Notes under the pieces: model-generated
What the model saw: the letters and a program-made list of their open reading frames with translations, nothing else
What the model was told of the DNA's origin: nothing
The model's database searches: none
Position numbers and translations under genes: made by a program
NCBI GenBank assembly: GCA_903906695.1
Contig: CAIVLG010000230.1
Span: forward strand, 1-48,456
Length of the DNA: 48,456 nucleotides
Reading direction: 5' to 3'
Origin: an uncultured beta proteobacterium
GTDB lineage: Bacteria; Pseudomonadota; Gammaproteobacteria; Burkholderiales; Burkholderiaceae_C
Shown: in pieces, positions 39,540 to 47,659 of the stretch
Layout of the letters: each line of letters begins with the position of its first letter
Position numbering within the stretch: the first letter of the stretch is position 1

Positions 39540-40604
39540 TCACGCTGGCGACGGAACAGAAGAGCCGCGAGATATCAGTCGGCCGGACAATAATATCTGG
39601 CGTGGTGGCAGTTCCAGGCCCTTGAGACGTTCGATGAGGCATTCCGCGGCGATTCTGCCCAAATCATCGGTCGGTTGGGCGATGGTGCTCAGACCGGGCC
39701 CAACGTAAGGCGACCACTCGGTATCGTCGAAGCCAACCAGCCCGACATCGGTGCCCAGGCGCCACCCCAAACGCGTCATCGCGGCCACGACCCGCAAAGT
39801 AACCACAGCGTTGCTGGACAGGACGCCTGGCAGGCGCTCGCCTGCACTCTGGCGCAGTCGCTGCAGTGCGCTGCTGAGCCCAGCTTCCGCGTCGTCTGCG
39901 CTGCTTTCAAACGTGCTGCCATGCAGGTTGGTGATAGCGTTCGCAGACTCATTGATATAGCTGCAGAATGCAGCTCTGCGCTCTTCGCGGGGACTGACGT
40001 CCTTGACTGGTTCCGAGACAAACAACAACTCGTGGTAACCCGCCTCCACCAAGTGGCGCGCGCCCAGGCGAACGGCGCCAGCATTGTCCAGCGATACGAA
40101 GTCGGCTCGCATGTCATGGTGGCGCCGGTCGACCAGCACCACCGGCTTGCCATGAAGTGCAACGTCTACAGCGGCGCCGCCATCCTGGCCCAGCGTGTTG
40201 AGAATAAAACCTTCCACTTGATAGGCCGAGAGAGTTTCGATTGCCTCGCGCTCACGTCGGCTGTCATTTCCGAGGTTAAACAGCATGAGCAAATAGCCGG
40301 CTTGTTGGCATGCTTTTTCAGCGCCGCGCAATACCGCCACGGAAAACGGGTTGGTGACGTCGGCGACCACCAGTCCAATGAGACGCGAGCGACCACGCTT
40401 GAGTGCCTGCGCCATCGGGTTCGGGCTGTAGGATAGCGCCAAGATGGCGGCCTCCACTCGTGTCGCGATGCCGTTGCTGAGCAATTTGTCACGGTGGTTC
40501 AAGAACCTCGAAACAGTGGCTTTGGAGACGCCGGCTTGCCGTGCCACATCAGCAATGGTGGCGCGCGCTGTGGGTGCGGTTCGTGCAAGAATCTTGGTTG
40601 GCAT
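39540..40604 (-). CDS. LacI family transcriptional regulator
   Basis: 354 residues from ATG 40604; the longer ATG at 40649 overlaps the operator-like sequence. DNA-binding helix-turn-helix VARQAGVSKATVSRFLN, hinge and periplasmic-binding-like core (RLIGLVVADVTNPFSVAVLR, VGLVGFDDTEWSPYVGPGLS). Likely represses the neighbouring operon and itself through TGAAACCGGTTTCA sites, released by a sugar acid. Confidence 0.88.
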   Translation of the reverse strand: MPTKILARTAPTARATIADVARQAGVSKATVSRFLNHRDKLLSNGIATRVEAAILALSYSPNPMAQALKRGRSRLIGLVVADVTNPFSVAVLRGAEKACQQAGYLLMLFNLGNDSRREREAIETLSAYQVEGFILNTLGQDGGAAVDVALHGKPVVLVDRRHHDMRADFVSLDNAGAVRLGARHLVEAGYHELLFVSEPVKDVSPREERRAAFCSYINESANAITNLHGSTFESSADDAEAGLSSALQRLRQSAGERLPGVLSSNAVVTLRVVAAMTRLGWRLGTDVGLVGFDDTEWSPYVGPGLSTIAQPTDDLGRIAAECLIERLKGLELPPRQILLSGRLISRGSSVPSPA

Positions 40605-40634
40605 TTGAAATGGAAGCAGCTTATGAAAGCCGAT

Positions 40635-40648
40635 TGAAACCGTTTTCA
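40635..40648. promoter_or_regulatory. Second LacI-type operator, before the regulator
   Basis: TGAAACCGTTTTCA, 12 of 14 positions identical in alignment with the perfect site at 39471-39484, located 31 bp upstream of the preferred regulator start. Suggests autoregulation. Confidence 0.75.
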
Positions 40649-40681
40649 TGCAATGCTAACGGATACGGATAGAAAATTCAA

Positions 40682-40786
40682 ATGCTGGCAACCAATCAGT
40701 TGTTCATGGTGATGGCGCTGATTTTTTTCATCGCGGCGGCCAGTATCTGGCTAGCACCACGTCCGGCGCATCCCGCTGGGGAATAG
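40682..40786 (+). pseudogene. Remnant of DHA2-family MFS efflux transporter C-terminus
   Basis: 34 codons, MLATNQLFMVMALIFFIAAA then IWLAPRPAHPAGE and stop. This resembles the last helix and tail of DHA2/EmrB-type permeases in Burkholderiales. No upstream part of the gene is present; what precedes is the LacI gene. Probably left by a deletion near the integration junction. From memory of the family, not alignment. Confidence 0.4.
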
Positions 40787-40869
40787 CGATTTCCCGCCTT
40801 GGTCGCGCACCCAGGCCATGTGCGTCGGCTCAGTCCCTGACGGCGTCCCCTCCTCATCGTCGAACAAAT

Positions 40870-40995
40870 CATCGTCTGGCGATGTGCGCCTTCTGGCGGG
40901 GGATTCGCTTCAAGCAGCGCAGTGGGGATGCGACGGCGGCAATATTTCATGCCGCGTTTGCCGCGTTCGGAGAGATTTTCTGAGATTGCTTTCAT
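40870..40995 (-). pseudogene. Possible integrase N-terminal fragment
   Basis: Minus-strand frame starting MKAISENLSERGKRGMKYCR then RRIPTALLEANPP looks like the N-terminus of certain tyrosine integrases (a RRRIPxxLLxA pattern), after which the frame loses sense. No remaining catalytic domain. Low confidence; the rest of 40786-41107 shows nothing I can name. Confidence 0.25.
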
Positions 40996-41107
40996 GGTCC
41001 TGTATCACTGGTTTGTGTAACAGGCTGTGTAACAACCGGGGTTTATACCCGGCTGCAACCCCTTGATTTATAAGGAAATCAAGGACTTACATGAAAGATT
41101 TGGGTGT

Positions 41108-41157
41108 TGGGGTGGCTGATGGGGCTAGAACCCACGACAACAGGAATCACAATCCTG
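41108..41157 (-). repeat. att site: 3' 50 nt of tRNA-His
   Basis: Minus strand contains an anticodon stem-loop CAGGA-TTGTGAT-TCCTG (anticodon GTG, forward 41148-41150), then variable and T-arm (GTGGGTTCTAGCCCCAT; T-loop altered from the usual GTTCGA), then CAGCCACC and CCA. No D-arm or 5' acceptor precedes it, so it is not a functional tRNA but the duplicated core left by integration. The CCA end faces the chromosome (left); an intact tRNA-His is predicted at the other end. Confidence 0.8.
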
Positions 41158-41283
41158 AAAATATAGTGTTTGCCATTGTTGAAATAGGTTGATAGAATCA
41201 ATACAAATCAACAGCTTACGTGATTTGATACTGTGATTGCAATCAGGTAGGTGTTGATTGAAATTGGTCTAAATTCAGAAAAT

Positions 41284-41323
41284 TTGCTTACATCCGTCAT
41301 TACATCCTGTCCGATGTAAGCAA
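41284..41323. promoter_or_regulatory. 11-bp inverted repeat abutting the integrase ribosome site
   Basis: TTGCTTACATC (41284-41294) and its exact complement GATGTAAGCAA (41313-41323) flank an 18-nt loop, ending just before GGAGAGG and the integrase ATG at 41339. Could be an operator for an element-encoded repressor or an mRNA hairpin gating integrase translation. Confidence 0.6.
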
Positions 41324-41338
41324 TTTGGAGAGGTCAAC

Positions 41339-42766
41339 ATGGCAAAGATTGTGTTCACCGCCGGGCGGGTTAAAGGCTTTAAATGCCCACCGGACAAAGT
41401 TCAAGCGTTCCTGTGGGACGTGACGGCGCCGGGTCTGGGATTGCGAGCAACGCCAGCGGGTACGCCCGCCTACATCTTCCAAGGCAGGTTCCAGGACAAG
41501 ACCATCCGCCTGACCATCGGTAGCCCGGAAGCGTGGAGCATTCCCCAGGCACAGGAAAAAGCCCGCGAGCTGCAGCGCCTGATCGATGGCGGCCATGACC
41601 CGCGCGACCTGAAACGTGATGCGTTGACAGCCGCCGCGGCAAAGCAGGCTGAGGACGCCGCCAAAGCAGAAGCCGCCAAGCTGGCCGCGCTGACCGTCGG
41701 CGAAGTGTGGACCGCGTATCTGGCCGAGCGCAAGCCGCACTGGGGGGCACTCAATTACCGCGACCATATCGACAAGGCCAAGCCCGGCGGTCTACCGTCT
41801 GGACGGCGTGGTCACGGCAAGAAACTGACACAACCGGGTCCACTGGCCGCATTGATGCCGCTGGCATTGAAAGACCTTGACCAGGCGACCATTGAAGCGT
41901 GGGCGGCACGCGAAGGCAAAACCCGGCCGTCATCCGCCCGTCTGGCGTGGCGCCTGCTGACCGTGTTCCTGAACTGGTGCGGCGATCAACCCGCATATGC
42001 CGCATTGCTGCCTGCCAAGAATCCCGCGAAGACAAACAAGGTCCGCGAAGCACTGGGCAAGGCCGGGGTTAAGAAAGACGTCCTGCAGAAGGGACAGCTT
42101 AAGGCATGGTTTACAGCCGTGCAGCAGCTACAAAACCCGGTCATTTCCGCCTGCCTGCAAATGATGCTGCTGACCGGTGCCAGGCCCGGCGAAGTGCTGG
42201 CGCTGCGCTGGGAGGATGTGAACACCAAGTGGAAGGGAATCAGCATCCGCGACAAGGTAGAAGGGACCCGAGAGATTCCGGCGACCCCCTACATGCTGCA
42301 CTTGCTGGCCACCCTACCCCGCCGCAATGATTGGGTTTTTTCAAGTACGCGCACACTCGACATGAGCGAGAAAAACATCAGGCGCAGAGAGTCGAAAAGC
42401 GCAAAAAAGGGGACGCCGTTACCAGAGGGCGAAGTTCAGGAAACCAGCTCAACAGGCCACATATCTGTGCCGAACAATCCGCACACTCGCGCGTGCAAAG
42501 CCGCCGGGCTTGATGGCCTGACCTTGCATGGCCTGCGCCGGTCATTCAAGAGCCTGACCGAGTGGCTAGAAGTTCCCGTCGGCGTGGTGGCACAGATTCA
42601 AGGTCACAAACCCAGCGCAACCGCCGAGAAGCATTACACGGTCCGTCCGCTTGAATTGCTGGCGATGCACCACGAAAAAATCGAGGCGTGGATCCTTGAG
42701 CAGGCCGGGATCAAGTTCGACCCGAAGGCCGCGCCCGGTGCTTTGCGCGTGGTCGGCGCCGCGTGA
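41339..42766 (+). CDS. int: Tyrosine integrase (P4-like)
   Basis: 475 residues. N-terminal DUF4102-like arm-binding domain (GLGLRATPAGTPAYIFQGRF), core-binding helix region ~110-240, catalytic domain with Arg in LTGARPGEVLALRWEDV, HxxR in LHGLRRSF, the second His/Lys region QGHKPSATAEKHY with the Tyr nucleophile. Integrates at tRNA 3' ends. GGAGAGG precedes the ATG. Complete and not obviously damaged. Confidence 0.92.
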   Translation: MAKIVFTAGRVKGFKCPPDKVQAFLWDVTAPGLGLRATPAGTPAYIFQGRFQDKTIRLTIGSPEAWSIPQAQEKARELQRLIDGGHDPRDLKRDALTAAAAKQAEDAAKAEAAKLAALTVGEVWTAYLAERKPHWGALNYRDHIDKAKPGGLPSGRRGHGKKLTQPGPLAALMPLALKDLDQATIEAWAAREGKTRPSSARLAWRLLTVFLNWCGDQPAYAALLPAKNPAKTNKVREALGKAGVKKDVLQKGQLKAWFTAVQQLQNPVISACLQMMLLTGARPGEVLALRWEDVNTKWKGISIRDKVEGTREIPATPYMLHLLATLPRRNDWVFSSTRTLDMSEKNIRRRESKSAKKGTPLPEGEVQETSSTGHISVPNNPHTRACKAAGLDGLTLHGLRRSFKSLTEWLEVPVGVVAQIQGHKPSATAEKHYTVRPLELLAMHHEKIEAWILEQAGIKFDPKAAPGALRVVGAA

Positions 42767-42886
42767 ATTGTGGCCGTGTTGCGCAGTAGCAACCATCGAT
42801 GTGCACAAATTTATGTCAAACGAAAACTAAATTATTTCATCGCTTGCGTTGACTGCAAATTATCCTTGTTTGGTGTCGTTGATTGG

Positions 42887-43150
42887 TCAATACTGTGATG
42901 AAAACGCGAAGGAACCAGTGCCGTACAAAATGACGAGACCGCTACCGATCAGTTCCTGGCAAAGTGCTTCTATCTGGCAATCGTCAGCAGGCAGATAGCG
43001 CATTTTGAAGGTCCGCGGCTTCCACACCATGCGACCATCCTTGTCCGATTCACACCAGAGCGCGATGTAAAGCAGTCGGGCCAGTGGCGACAACGAAACG
43101 ATGTCCTCGCTGGTGAAAAACTCCGGCTTGATTGTTCTAATGCGTGCCAT
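42887..43150 (-). pseudogene. Phage-type replication protein, N-terminal half (inverted)
   Basis: Starts MARIRTIKPEFFTSEDIVSL, then ARLLYIALWCESDKDGRMVW and CQELIGSGLVILYGTG. This is the N-terminus of a DnaT/replication-initiator-like protein common in Burkholderiales prophages. After the GGT codon at 42914-42916 the sense is lost and the frame ends in a few foreign residues (FAFSSQY). The missing half is at 43885 on the other strand. GGAGG precedes the ATG, so a truncated 79-plus-residue peptide could still be made. Confidence 0.85.
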
Positions 43151-43454
43151 ATGACACCTCCGCTGCCTGGGGTCGCAGGACATAGCGGCCGACTCTGTGC
43201 TTCGTGCCGGCTTCGCTGACGATGACGTCCCACACGGTGTCGATGCGATCGCCTGCCATGCGTAGCTGCATGACTCGGGCGCGCGGGTCGTAGAGGTCAA
43301 GGTGGCGCATCAGCTCAAAAGTTGTCACGCTGAATTGGGACAGTGCAACCCGGAGTCGTTGGCACTGCTCGGTGCAAGTGTTGCCCGGGTGTTGCAGCAG
43401 GATTGCTTCCAACGCCTGGCGCTTTTCGGTTGGGGTCTGGAATGCGTTATTCAC
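43137..43454 (-). CDS. Helix-turn-helix protein (HTH_39-like)
   Basis: 105 residues from GTG 43454 with GGGGG upstream. VTTFELMRHLDLYDPRARVM and GDRIDTVW then RVGRYVLRPQAAEV match the HTH_39 type of small phage regulators. Overlaps the replication gene start by 14 bp and the next gene by 8 bp; the overlaps show an intact operon inside the inverted segment. Confidence 0.8.
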   Translation of the reverse strand: MNNAFQTPTEKRQALEAILLQHPGNTCTEQCQRLRVALSQFSVTTFELMRHLDLYDPRARVMQLRMAGDRIDTVWDVIVSEAGTKHRVGRYVLRPQAAEVSYGTH

Positions 43455-43710
43455 GATTCACCCCCATCTGGCGCAATGCAGATTCAACGCCATCGAGGTC
43501 GCAGCAGTGCTTGACCCATCCCCACTTGCTGAGAATGTAGCCAGAGCCGAGCCTTTGCAGGCGGTGGCCGGCTTTTGAGGCGCGTGCCGTCAGTGTGGCG
43601 AAGCGGTTGCGCTGCGCTTCGGCATCAGCGATAATTTCGGCGCTGGTAGGTTGGTTTCCGAAGCCCTGAGAGTCGCAAGCTCTTGGGGCTTTCTCGTTGG
43701 CGGCGGCCAT
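43447..43710 (-). CDS. Small phage protein of unknown function
   Basis: 87 residues: acidic N-terminus (NQPTSAEIIADAEAQRNRF), then a compact domain GHRLQRLGSGYILSKWGWVK and VESALRQMGVNRE. Conserved-looking in prophage replication modules; no function known to me. ATG 43710 follows the upstream stop by 3 bp. Confidence 0.7.
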   Translation of the reverse strand: MAAANEKAPRACDSQGFGNQPTSAEIIADAEAQRNRFATLTARASKAGHRLQRLGSGYILSKWGWVKHCCDLDGVESALRQMGVNRE

Positions 43711-43713
43711 GAT

Positions 43714-43885
43714 TTAAGCCACTCCCAGCACGCGCTTGATTTCAGACACTGGCCAAGCCAAACGGCTGTTGACGCGCACGGGGCGCAAAGGTCCTTTTGT
43801 CTCGTAAATCGCCCAACAGCGGAGTGTTTGAGGGCGCCTTCCCAGCAAATAGGCTGCGTGCTCAGTGGTGACGTGAGTGCGGGTT
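43714..43885 (-). CDS. Excisionase/MerR-like HTH protein with disrupted 5' end
   Basis: Readable core THVTTEHAAYLLGRRPQTLR, then NSRLAWPVSEIKRVLGVA: a short winged-helix DNA-binding protein typical just after an integrase gene. The expected start codon before THVTT is absent; current upstream sequence is the antisense of the replication gene's C-terminal half, allowing an artificial ATG at 43920. In the un-inverted order it would lie directly downstream of the integrase. Confidence 0.65.
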
Positions 43886-44328
43886 ACGCCTACGTCCCAT
43901 CCTTCAAATCGCACCAGCATATCAACCCGCGCGAGAGCGCGAGTCAACTGCCAGAGCCTGATGCAAAGAGCACGCGTTCCCCACGCGTCGGCACGCGTCA
44001 ATCACGCGACCTCGACGCACAGGGAGGAAGGGAAGGGAAGGGAAGGATAGATAACGCGTCAGGCTTCGCCTTGTTTTGGTCAGCATACCCAAAGAAGGTA
44101 GCCAAGACTGCAGCATTGAAAGCGTTCAATACAGCCAAGGTCACCAGCGAGTTGCTCGACACCATCCTGAAAGACATTGAACGCCGCAAAGTTGGCGATG
44201 ACGATTGGCAGAAGGCAGGCGGCAAGTTCATTCCATACCCGGCAAGCTACTTGAACGAGAAGCGCTGGGAGGATGAGGTCGACAACTGCGGCAGGGCAGA
44301 ACCCAAGCCGTGGGATGGTGCCAAGTGA
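43885..44328 (+). pseudogene. Phage-type replication protein, C-terminal half
   Basis: From TAC at 43885: YAYVPSFKSHQHINPRESAS, a basic linker, then ALFWSAYPKKVAKTAALKAF and the DnaT-like end FIPYPASYLNEKRWEDEV. Completes the N-terminal half at 42914-43150: 79 + 147 codons give a 226-residue protein of normal layout. The apparent start at 43651 is antisense to other genes. Ends in TGA overlapping the next GTG. Confidence 0.85.
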
Positions 44329-44801
44329 TCGCGCCGCCCTACCCTCGTGGCGCCGCGCGCGCTATCGCCGATGCCAGAGCCAACGGCATGAAGCCGTCCG
44401 GTGTCGTGTTGGTCGTTCTGGCGGGTCATTTCGATTGGCCAAACCCCACGGTCTATGCAACCCCCGGCGAAACGTACCGCTGGGACTGGCTGAAAGGCTT
44501 GTCTGTCGTCGTGCTGACTGACGGCAAGACACGCCTGAAACAGATTCTCAGTGACATCGAGCTTGCCGAGCCCCATCAGGTTGACGTCATCGACGCCGAA
44601 CGCCGACGCGGGTGGTTGGTGACAGGGGCATCCCCAAGGATTGTCAAGACCGTCCGCTGGCCGCGCGCGTGGGTTGAGGACTGGCTTGGTGACGGTGTTT
44701 GGCACCGTGACCTGAACAACATCAAGGCAGTGGCAGTGCAAGCGGCAGAGGTCGCGCGCCAGGAAAAACCTACTTTTGAACCGGAGGCCATATGGACTTA
44801 A
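44325..44801 (+). CDS. Conserved phage protein, unknown function
   Basis: 158 residues from GTG 44325 overlapping the replication stop (GTGA). VIAPPYPRGAARAIADARAN, then GHFDWPNPTVYATPGETYRW and ERRRGWLVTGASPRI. Sits between replication protein and helicase, so probably a replication accessory. Overlaps the helicase gene by 10 bp. Confidence 0.65.
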   Translation: MIAPPYPRGAARAIADARANGMKPSGVVLVVLAGHFDWPNPTVYATPGETYRWDWLKGLSVVVLTDGKTRLKQILSDIELAEPHQVDVIDAERRRGWLVTGASPRIVKTVRWPRAWVEDWLGDGVWHRDLNNIKAVAVQAAEVARQEKPTFEPEAIWT

Positions 44802-45724
44802 TCCCCGATAGCGATAACCTGAATGACTACTTGGGTGAGTCTGAATTTCTGGCGTCCGTGCGCAGCGCTTCAGACTTTTCAGAACAGGTCAAAGCCGACC
44901 TCGACCCCCACAAACCACAGGACAGTGCGCCCGGCCTGCTACTTCGGAAGACACGACGCCTTCTCCACTTTCGCCCAGGCGAGGTCACAGTCTGGGCCGG
45001 CTACAACGGGCACCGCAAGAGCATGATGACCAGTCAGGCCGCTATCGATCTGGCAACGCAGGGCGAACGGGTTCTAATCGCCAGTCTCGAAATGCTTCCT
45101 TGGCGCACCATGTCACGCATAACCCGCCAAGCGTGTGGCGCTGAGCATCCAACCCCGGCCATGATCGACAAGTTTCATTCATGGACGGCTGGAAAACTCT
45201 GGCTTTTTGACTACGTTGGCCGGATCGCACCAGCGCGCGCACTGGCGTTGTGCCGGTACTTTTCGGATGTGCACCGCGGCACCCACGTTGTGCTGGACAG
45301 TTGGATGATGGTTTGCTCAAGCGAAGAACACCTTGACGAGCAAAAGCAGTTCAGCACTGACCTGTGCCGGCTGGCGCAGGAAACCGGGCTGCACGTGCAC
45401 GTCGTTGCCCATTGCCGTAAACCCAGCGGCACAGGCAGCGAAGACAAACCGCCGACTCGCTATGACATTCGGGGATCTGGTGCGATCAGTGACCAGGCCG
45501 CAAACACCCTGATTGTTTGGATGAACAAGAAGAAGTTCGCCAAGCTCGATAGCAACCCGAACGACATCGAGGCCCTGAACGAGCCCTGCGGCATCCTGCG
45601 ATGCGACAAGCAGCGCAACGGTGCATGGGAGGGGTCGGTTCAGATTTGGCATGACCAGGCTAGCTTGCGGTTTTGTGACGACCGCACTTCGGCGGTTGAG
45701 CCCTATCGCTTCACCATGGGCTAG
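44792..45724 (+). CDS. DnaB/T7 gp4-like helicase-type ATPase
   Basis: 310 residues. RecA-type core with Walker A WAGYNGHRKSMMTSQAA (GxNGHxKS form), Walker B region HVVLDSWMMV, sensor VHVVAHCRKP and an Arg-finger-like GSGAISDQAANTLIVW. No primase domain. Preceded by GGAGG. Acts in element replication. Confidence 0.85.
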   Translation: MDLIPDSDNLNDYLGESEFLASVRSASDFSEQVKADLDPHKPQDSAPGLLLRKTRRLLHFRPGEVTVWAGYNGHRKSMMTSQAAIDLATQGERVLIASLEMLPWRTMSRITRQACGAEHPTPAMIDKFHSWTAGKLWLFDYVGRIAPARALALCRYFSDVHRGTHVVLDSWMMVCSSEEHLDEQKQFSTDLCRLAQETGLHVHVVAHCRKPSGTGSEDKPPTRYDIRGSGAISDQAANTLIVWMNKKKFAKLDSNPNDIEALNEPCGILRCDKQRNGAWEGSVQIWHDQASLRFCDDRTSAVEPYRFTMG

Positions 45725-45822
45725 AGGACGTAGACCGACACCACCCCACCACACCACAACCTGAAAACCAGCCACGGCCTGTCCTGACAAGCCCGTGCCC
45801 CATATCTGTTGAGCCTCAAACC

Positions 45823-46179
45823 ATGAACGACCGTGAAATTCTTGCCACCGCACTGCGCTGGCACACCGCCCACCAGAACCGCCGCGCGATTGGTGCAGAA
45901 AAGCGCCGCAATGAAAAGGCATTGAAGGAATTCGGCGACCAGCAGTTCAATCCGTATGCACCGACCTACAGAGAGTCCTGCAGGGTCCGCGACGCCGCCA
46001 GCGATGCAGCGCAACGCCTGACCCCTGCCAGGCGCAAGGAACTGGCAGCTCTGCGCGATCTGGCCCGAGCCTGCACCCAGGCCCGCGGCGAGCTGCGCCA
46101 GGTTGACGATGCCTCCGAGGTCATTGACGTGAAGTTGATCCAGAACAGCACCAGGCACTTCCCTGCCGGCGGGTTTTGA
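45823..46179 (+). CDS. Small coiled-coil-like element protein
   Basis: 118 residues, charged and helical (EKRRNEKALKEFGDQQF, then RKELAALRDLARACTQARGE), no recognised domain. In the 98 bp before it I see nothing. Confidence rests on its length and helix-like coding sense. Confidence 0.5.
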   Translation: MNDREILATALRWHTAHQNRRAIGAEKRRNEKALKEFGDQQFNPYAPTYRESCRVRDAASDAAQRLTPARRKELAALRDLARACTQARGELRQVDDASEVIDVKLIQNSTRHFPAGGF

Positions 46180-46225
46180 TCTAGGATGAACCCTCGTCAA
46201 ATAAGAAACCACCACGGGAGGACAA

Positions 46226-47614
46226 ATGGCCATCACTCCAAACACCGGAAATTCTGATACACCCTCATTCAAGAACAAGGCATTCAACCCGATGGTGATA
46301 GCGGTTTGCGTGCTAGCAGTCGCGGTTGCGGTTTTGGCGTTCTATGTGTTTCAGTTACAGCGGTCAACGAGTCGGCAGCCGGCAACGGTTGAGGTTGCAA
46401 AAACTGCGGCACCGGCACAAGAGACCATCTTGGCAGGGTCAACTGCCGTCAAACCCACCGCGGATGAGATGGTTCTAAAGATGATCGAGGCACAGACGGC
46501 CGGCGACGATGCGATGGTTGAAAAAATCAGATTGCAGCTCGACGGATTGCCAAAGGCATCGCGGGGAGAAAGAAAGGCGGCACGCAGCCTAAACGACGCA
46601 GGTCTCAAAGCATTGCAAGACGGTGACACCGCGTTGGCCATTCGCACATTTTCCGACGCCCAAAAGAGCGATGCATCCGACCCGGAGATTGCCAATAATT
46701 TGGCACACGCGCTGGTCAAAGATGATCGACTTGTCGATGCATCAACCGCAATCATGAAGTCACTGCAATTGAATTCTGTCCGGTCGGCTGCATGGGGAAC
46801 ATTGGCTTTGATCTACTCGAAAACCGGTTTCCCAGAACGGGCATCAGCTTCGTTTCAAATTGCATTCCGATACAGCAGGAGCAGTCAAGCTACCGTTACC
46901 TATCTGCAAAATCTTGTTGAATCCGACACAGATGAGAAAGTGCGTCAGTCCGCTGGTCTTGCAATGCAGAGTAAGGCGATCAAGGAATGGATGGCAACGC
47001 AAAATCTGGGTGAGGTCGGTGCAGTGGCAGCGGAGCAAGCAGTTGCACGCAATAAGGCGGCAGCAGAGCAGGTAGTGGTGAGCAAGGCACAGCCCGGACT
47101 GGCTCTTTCCAATGGGATGCCGCTACGGGCCGAGAAGCCTATCAGGCCGCTGAATGCAGAGAAACTCCCCGCATCTTTTGCATGGCTTGCGAAATTGCCA
47201 TTTGGGGTCAGTGAGCGACAATTTACAGACACATTCCGGGGCACCGGCTGTTATAACACCAACCCGGCATCGCGTACTTGTGCTGTTGACACTCTCAACC
47301 GCCAATGTCTGCAGGGTTTCAATGCTACCTGCAAAGTCATTTTGCTTGATTTCAATGAAAACGGACTATATGGTTTCTTTGCGGGATATGAATCACGAGC
47401 GGAATTTTTCCCGATTCTTCTGTCTCTTCAGAAAGCGTTTGGGGACGGGGATGAAAAGCCATTTTTTAGTAACGAGGGTTATGGGATTATTAAGAAGGGT
47501 AGTGATTTCACTTGGGAAATAGACGGCGCAAGACTTCAAGCGAATGTGACCGATGGCGTTGATAATCAAGGCAGGGCGTATAAGAGCCATTATTTTTTGG
47601 TCCGTAGAAAGTAG
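46226..47614 (+). CDS. Membrane-anchored TPR cargo protein
   Basis: 462 residues; GGGAGGACAA precedes the ATG. One TM helix at ~22-43 (MVIAVCVLAVAVAVLAFYV), then helical TPR-like pairs at ~120-230 (LNDAGLKALQDGDTALAIRT; EIANNLAHALVKDDRLVDAS; WGTLALIYSKTGFPERASAS), a linker, and a C-terminal ~150-residue globular domain with several cysteines (GTGCYNTNPASRTCAVD, FNATCKVILLDFNENGLYGF). AT-richer than its neighbours, suggesting a cargo gene of other origin. Function unknown. Confidence 0.7.
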   Translation: MAITPNTGNSDTPSFKNKAFNPMVIAVCVLAVAVAVLAFYVFQLQRSTSRQPATVEVAKTAAPAQETILAGSTAVKPTADEMVLKMIEAQTAGDDAMVEKIRLQLDGLPKASRGERKAARSLNDAGLKALQDGDTALAIRTFSDAQKSDASDPEIANNLAHALVKDDRLVDASTAIMKSLQLNSVRSAAWGTLALIYSKTGFPERASASFQIAFRYSRSSQATVTYLQNLVESDTDEKVRQSAGLAMQSKAIKEWMATQNLGEVGAVAAEQAVARNKAAAEQVVVSKAQPGLALSNGMPLRAEKPIRPLNAEKLPASFAWLAKLPFGVSERQFTDTFRGTGCYNTNPASRTCAVDTLNRQCLQGFNATCKVILLDFNENGLYGFFAGYESRAEFFPILLSLQKAFGDGDEKPFFSNEGYGIIKKGSDFTWEIDGARLQANVTDGVDNQGRAYKSHYFLVRRK

Positions 47615-47659
47615 AAGAGCGTTGTGTGCGAAGGCGTCAACCCGCCCCAGACTATGCGC

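Larger units (their letters stand above)
42913..43885. other. Inverted ~970-bp segment
   Basis: All four reading frames inside run leftward while flanking element genes run rightward. Ends share only AACC/GGTT: AACC at 42913-42916, GGTT at 43882-43885. Re-inverting joins codon GGT of the N-terminal half to TAC GCC TAC of the C-terminal half in frame. No long inverted repeats were found at the ends. Confidence 0.8.

Noticed and set aside
41015-41036. Direct repeat GTGTAACA near the junction as integrase arm sites
   Set aside because: Only two short copies; insufficient to support.
43651-43884. Apparent N-terminal extension of the plus-strand replication frame
   Set aside because: It is antisense to two overlapping minus-strand genes and has no phage-protein sense; true sequence begins at the inversion junction.
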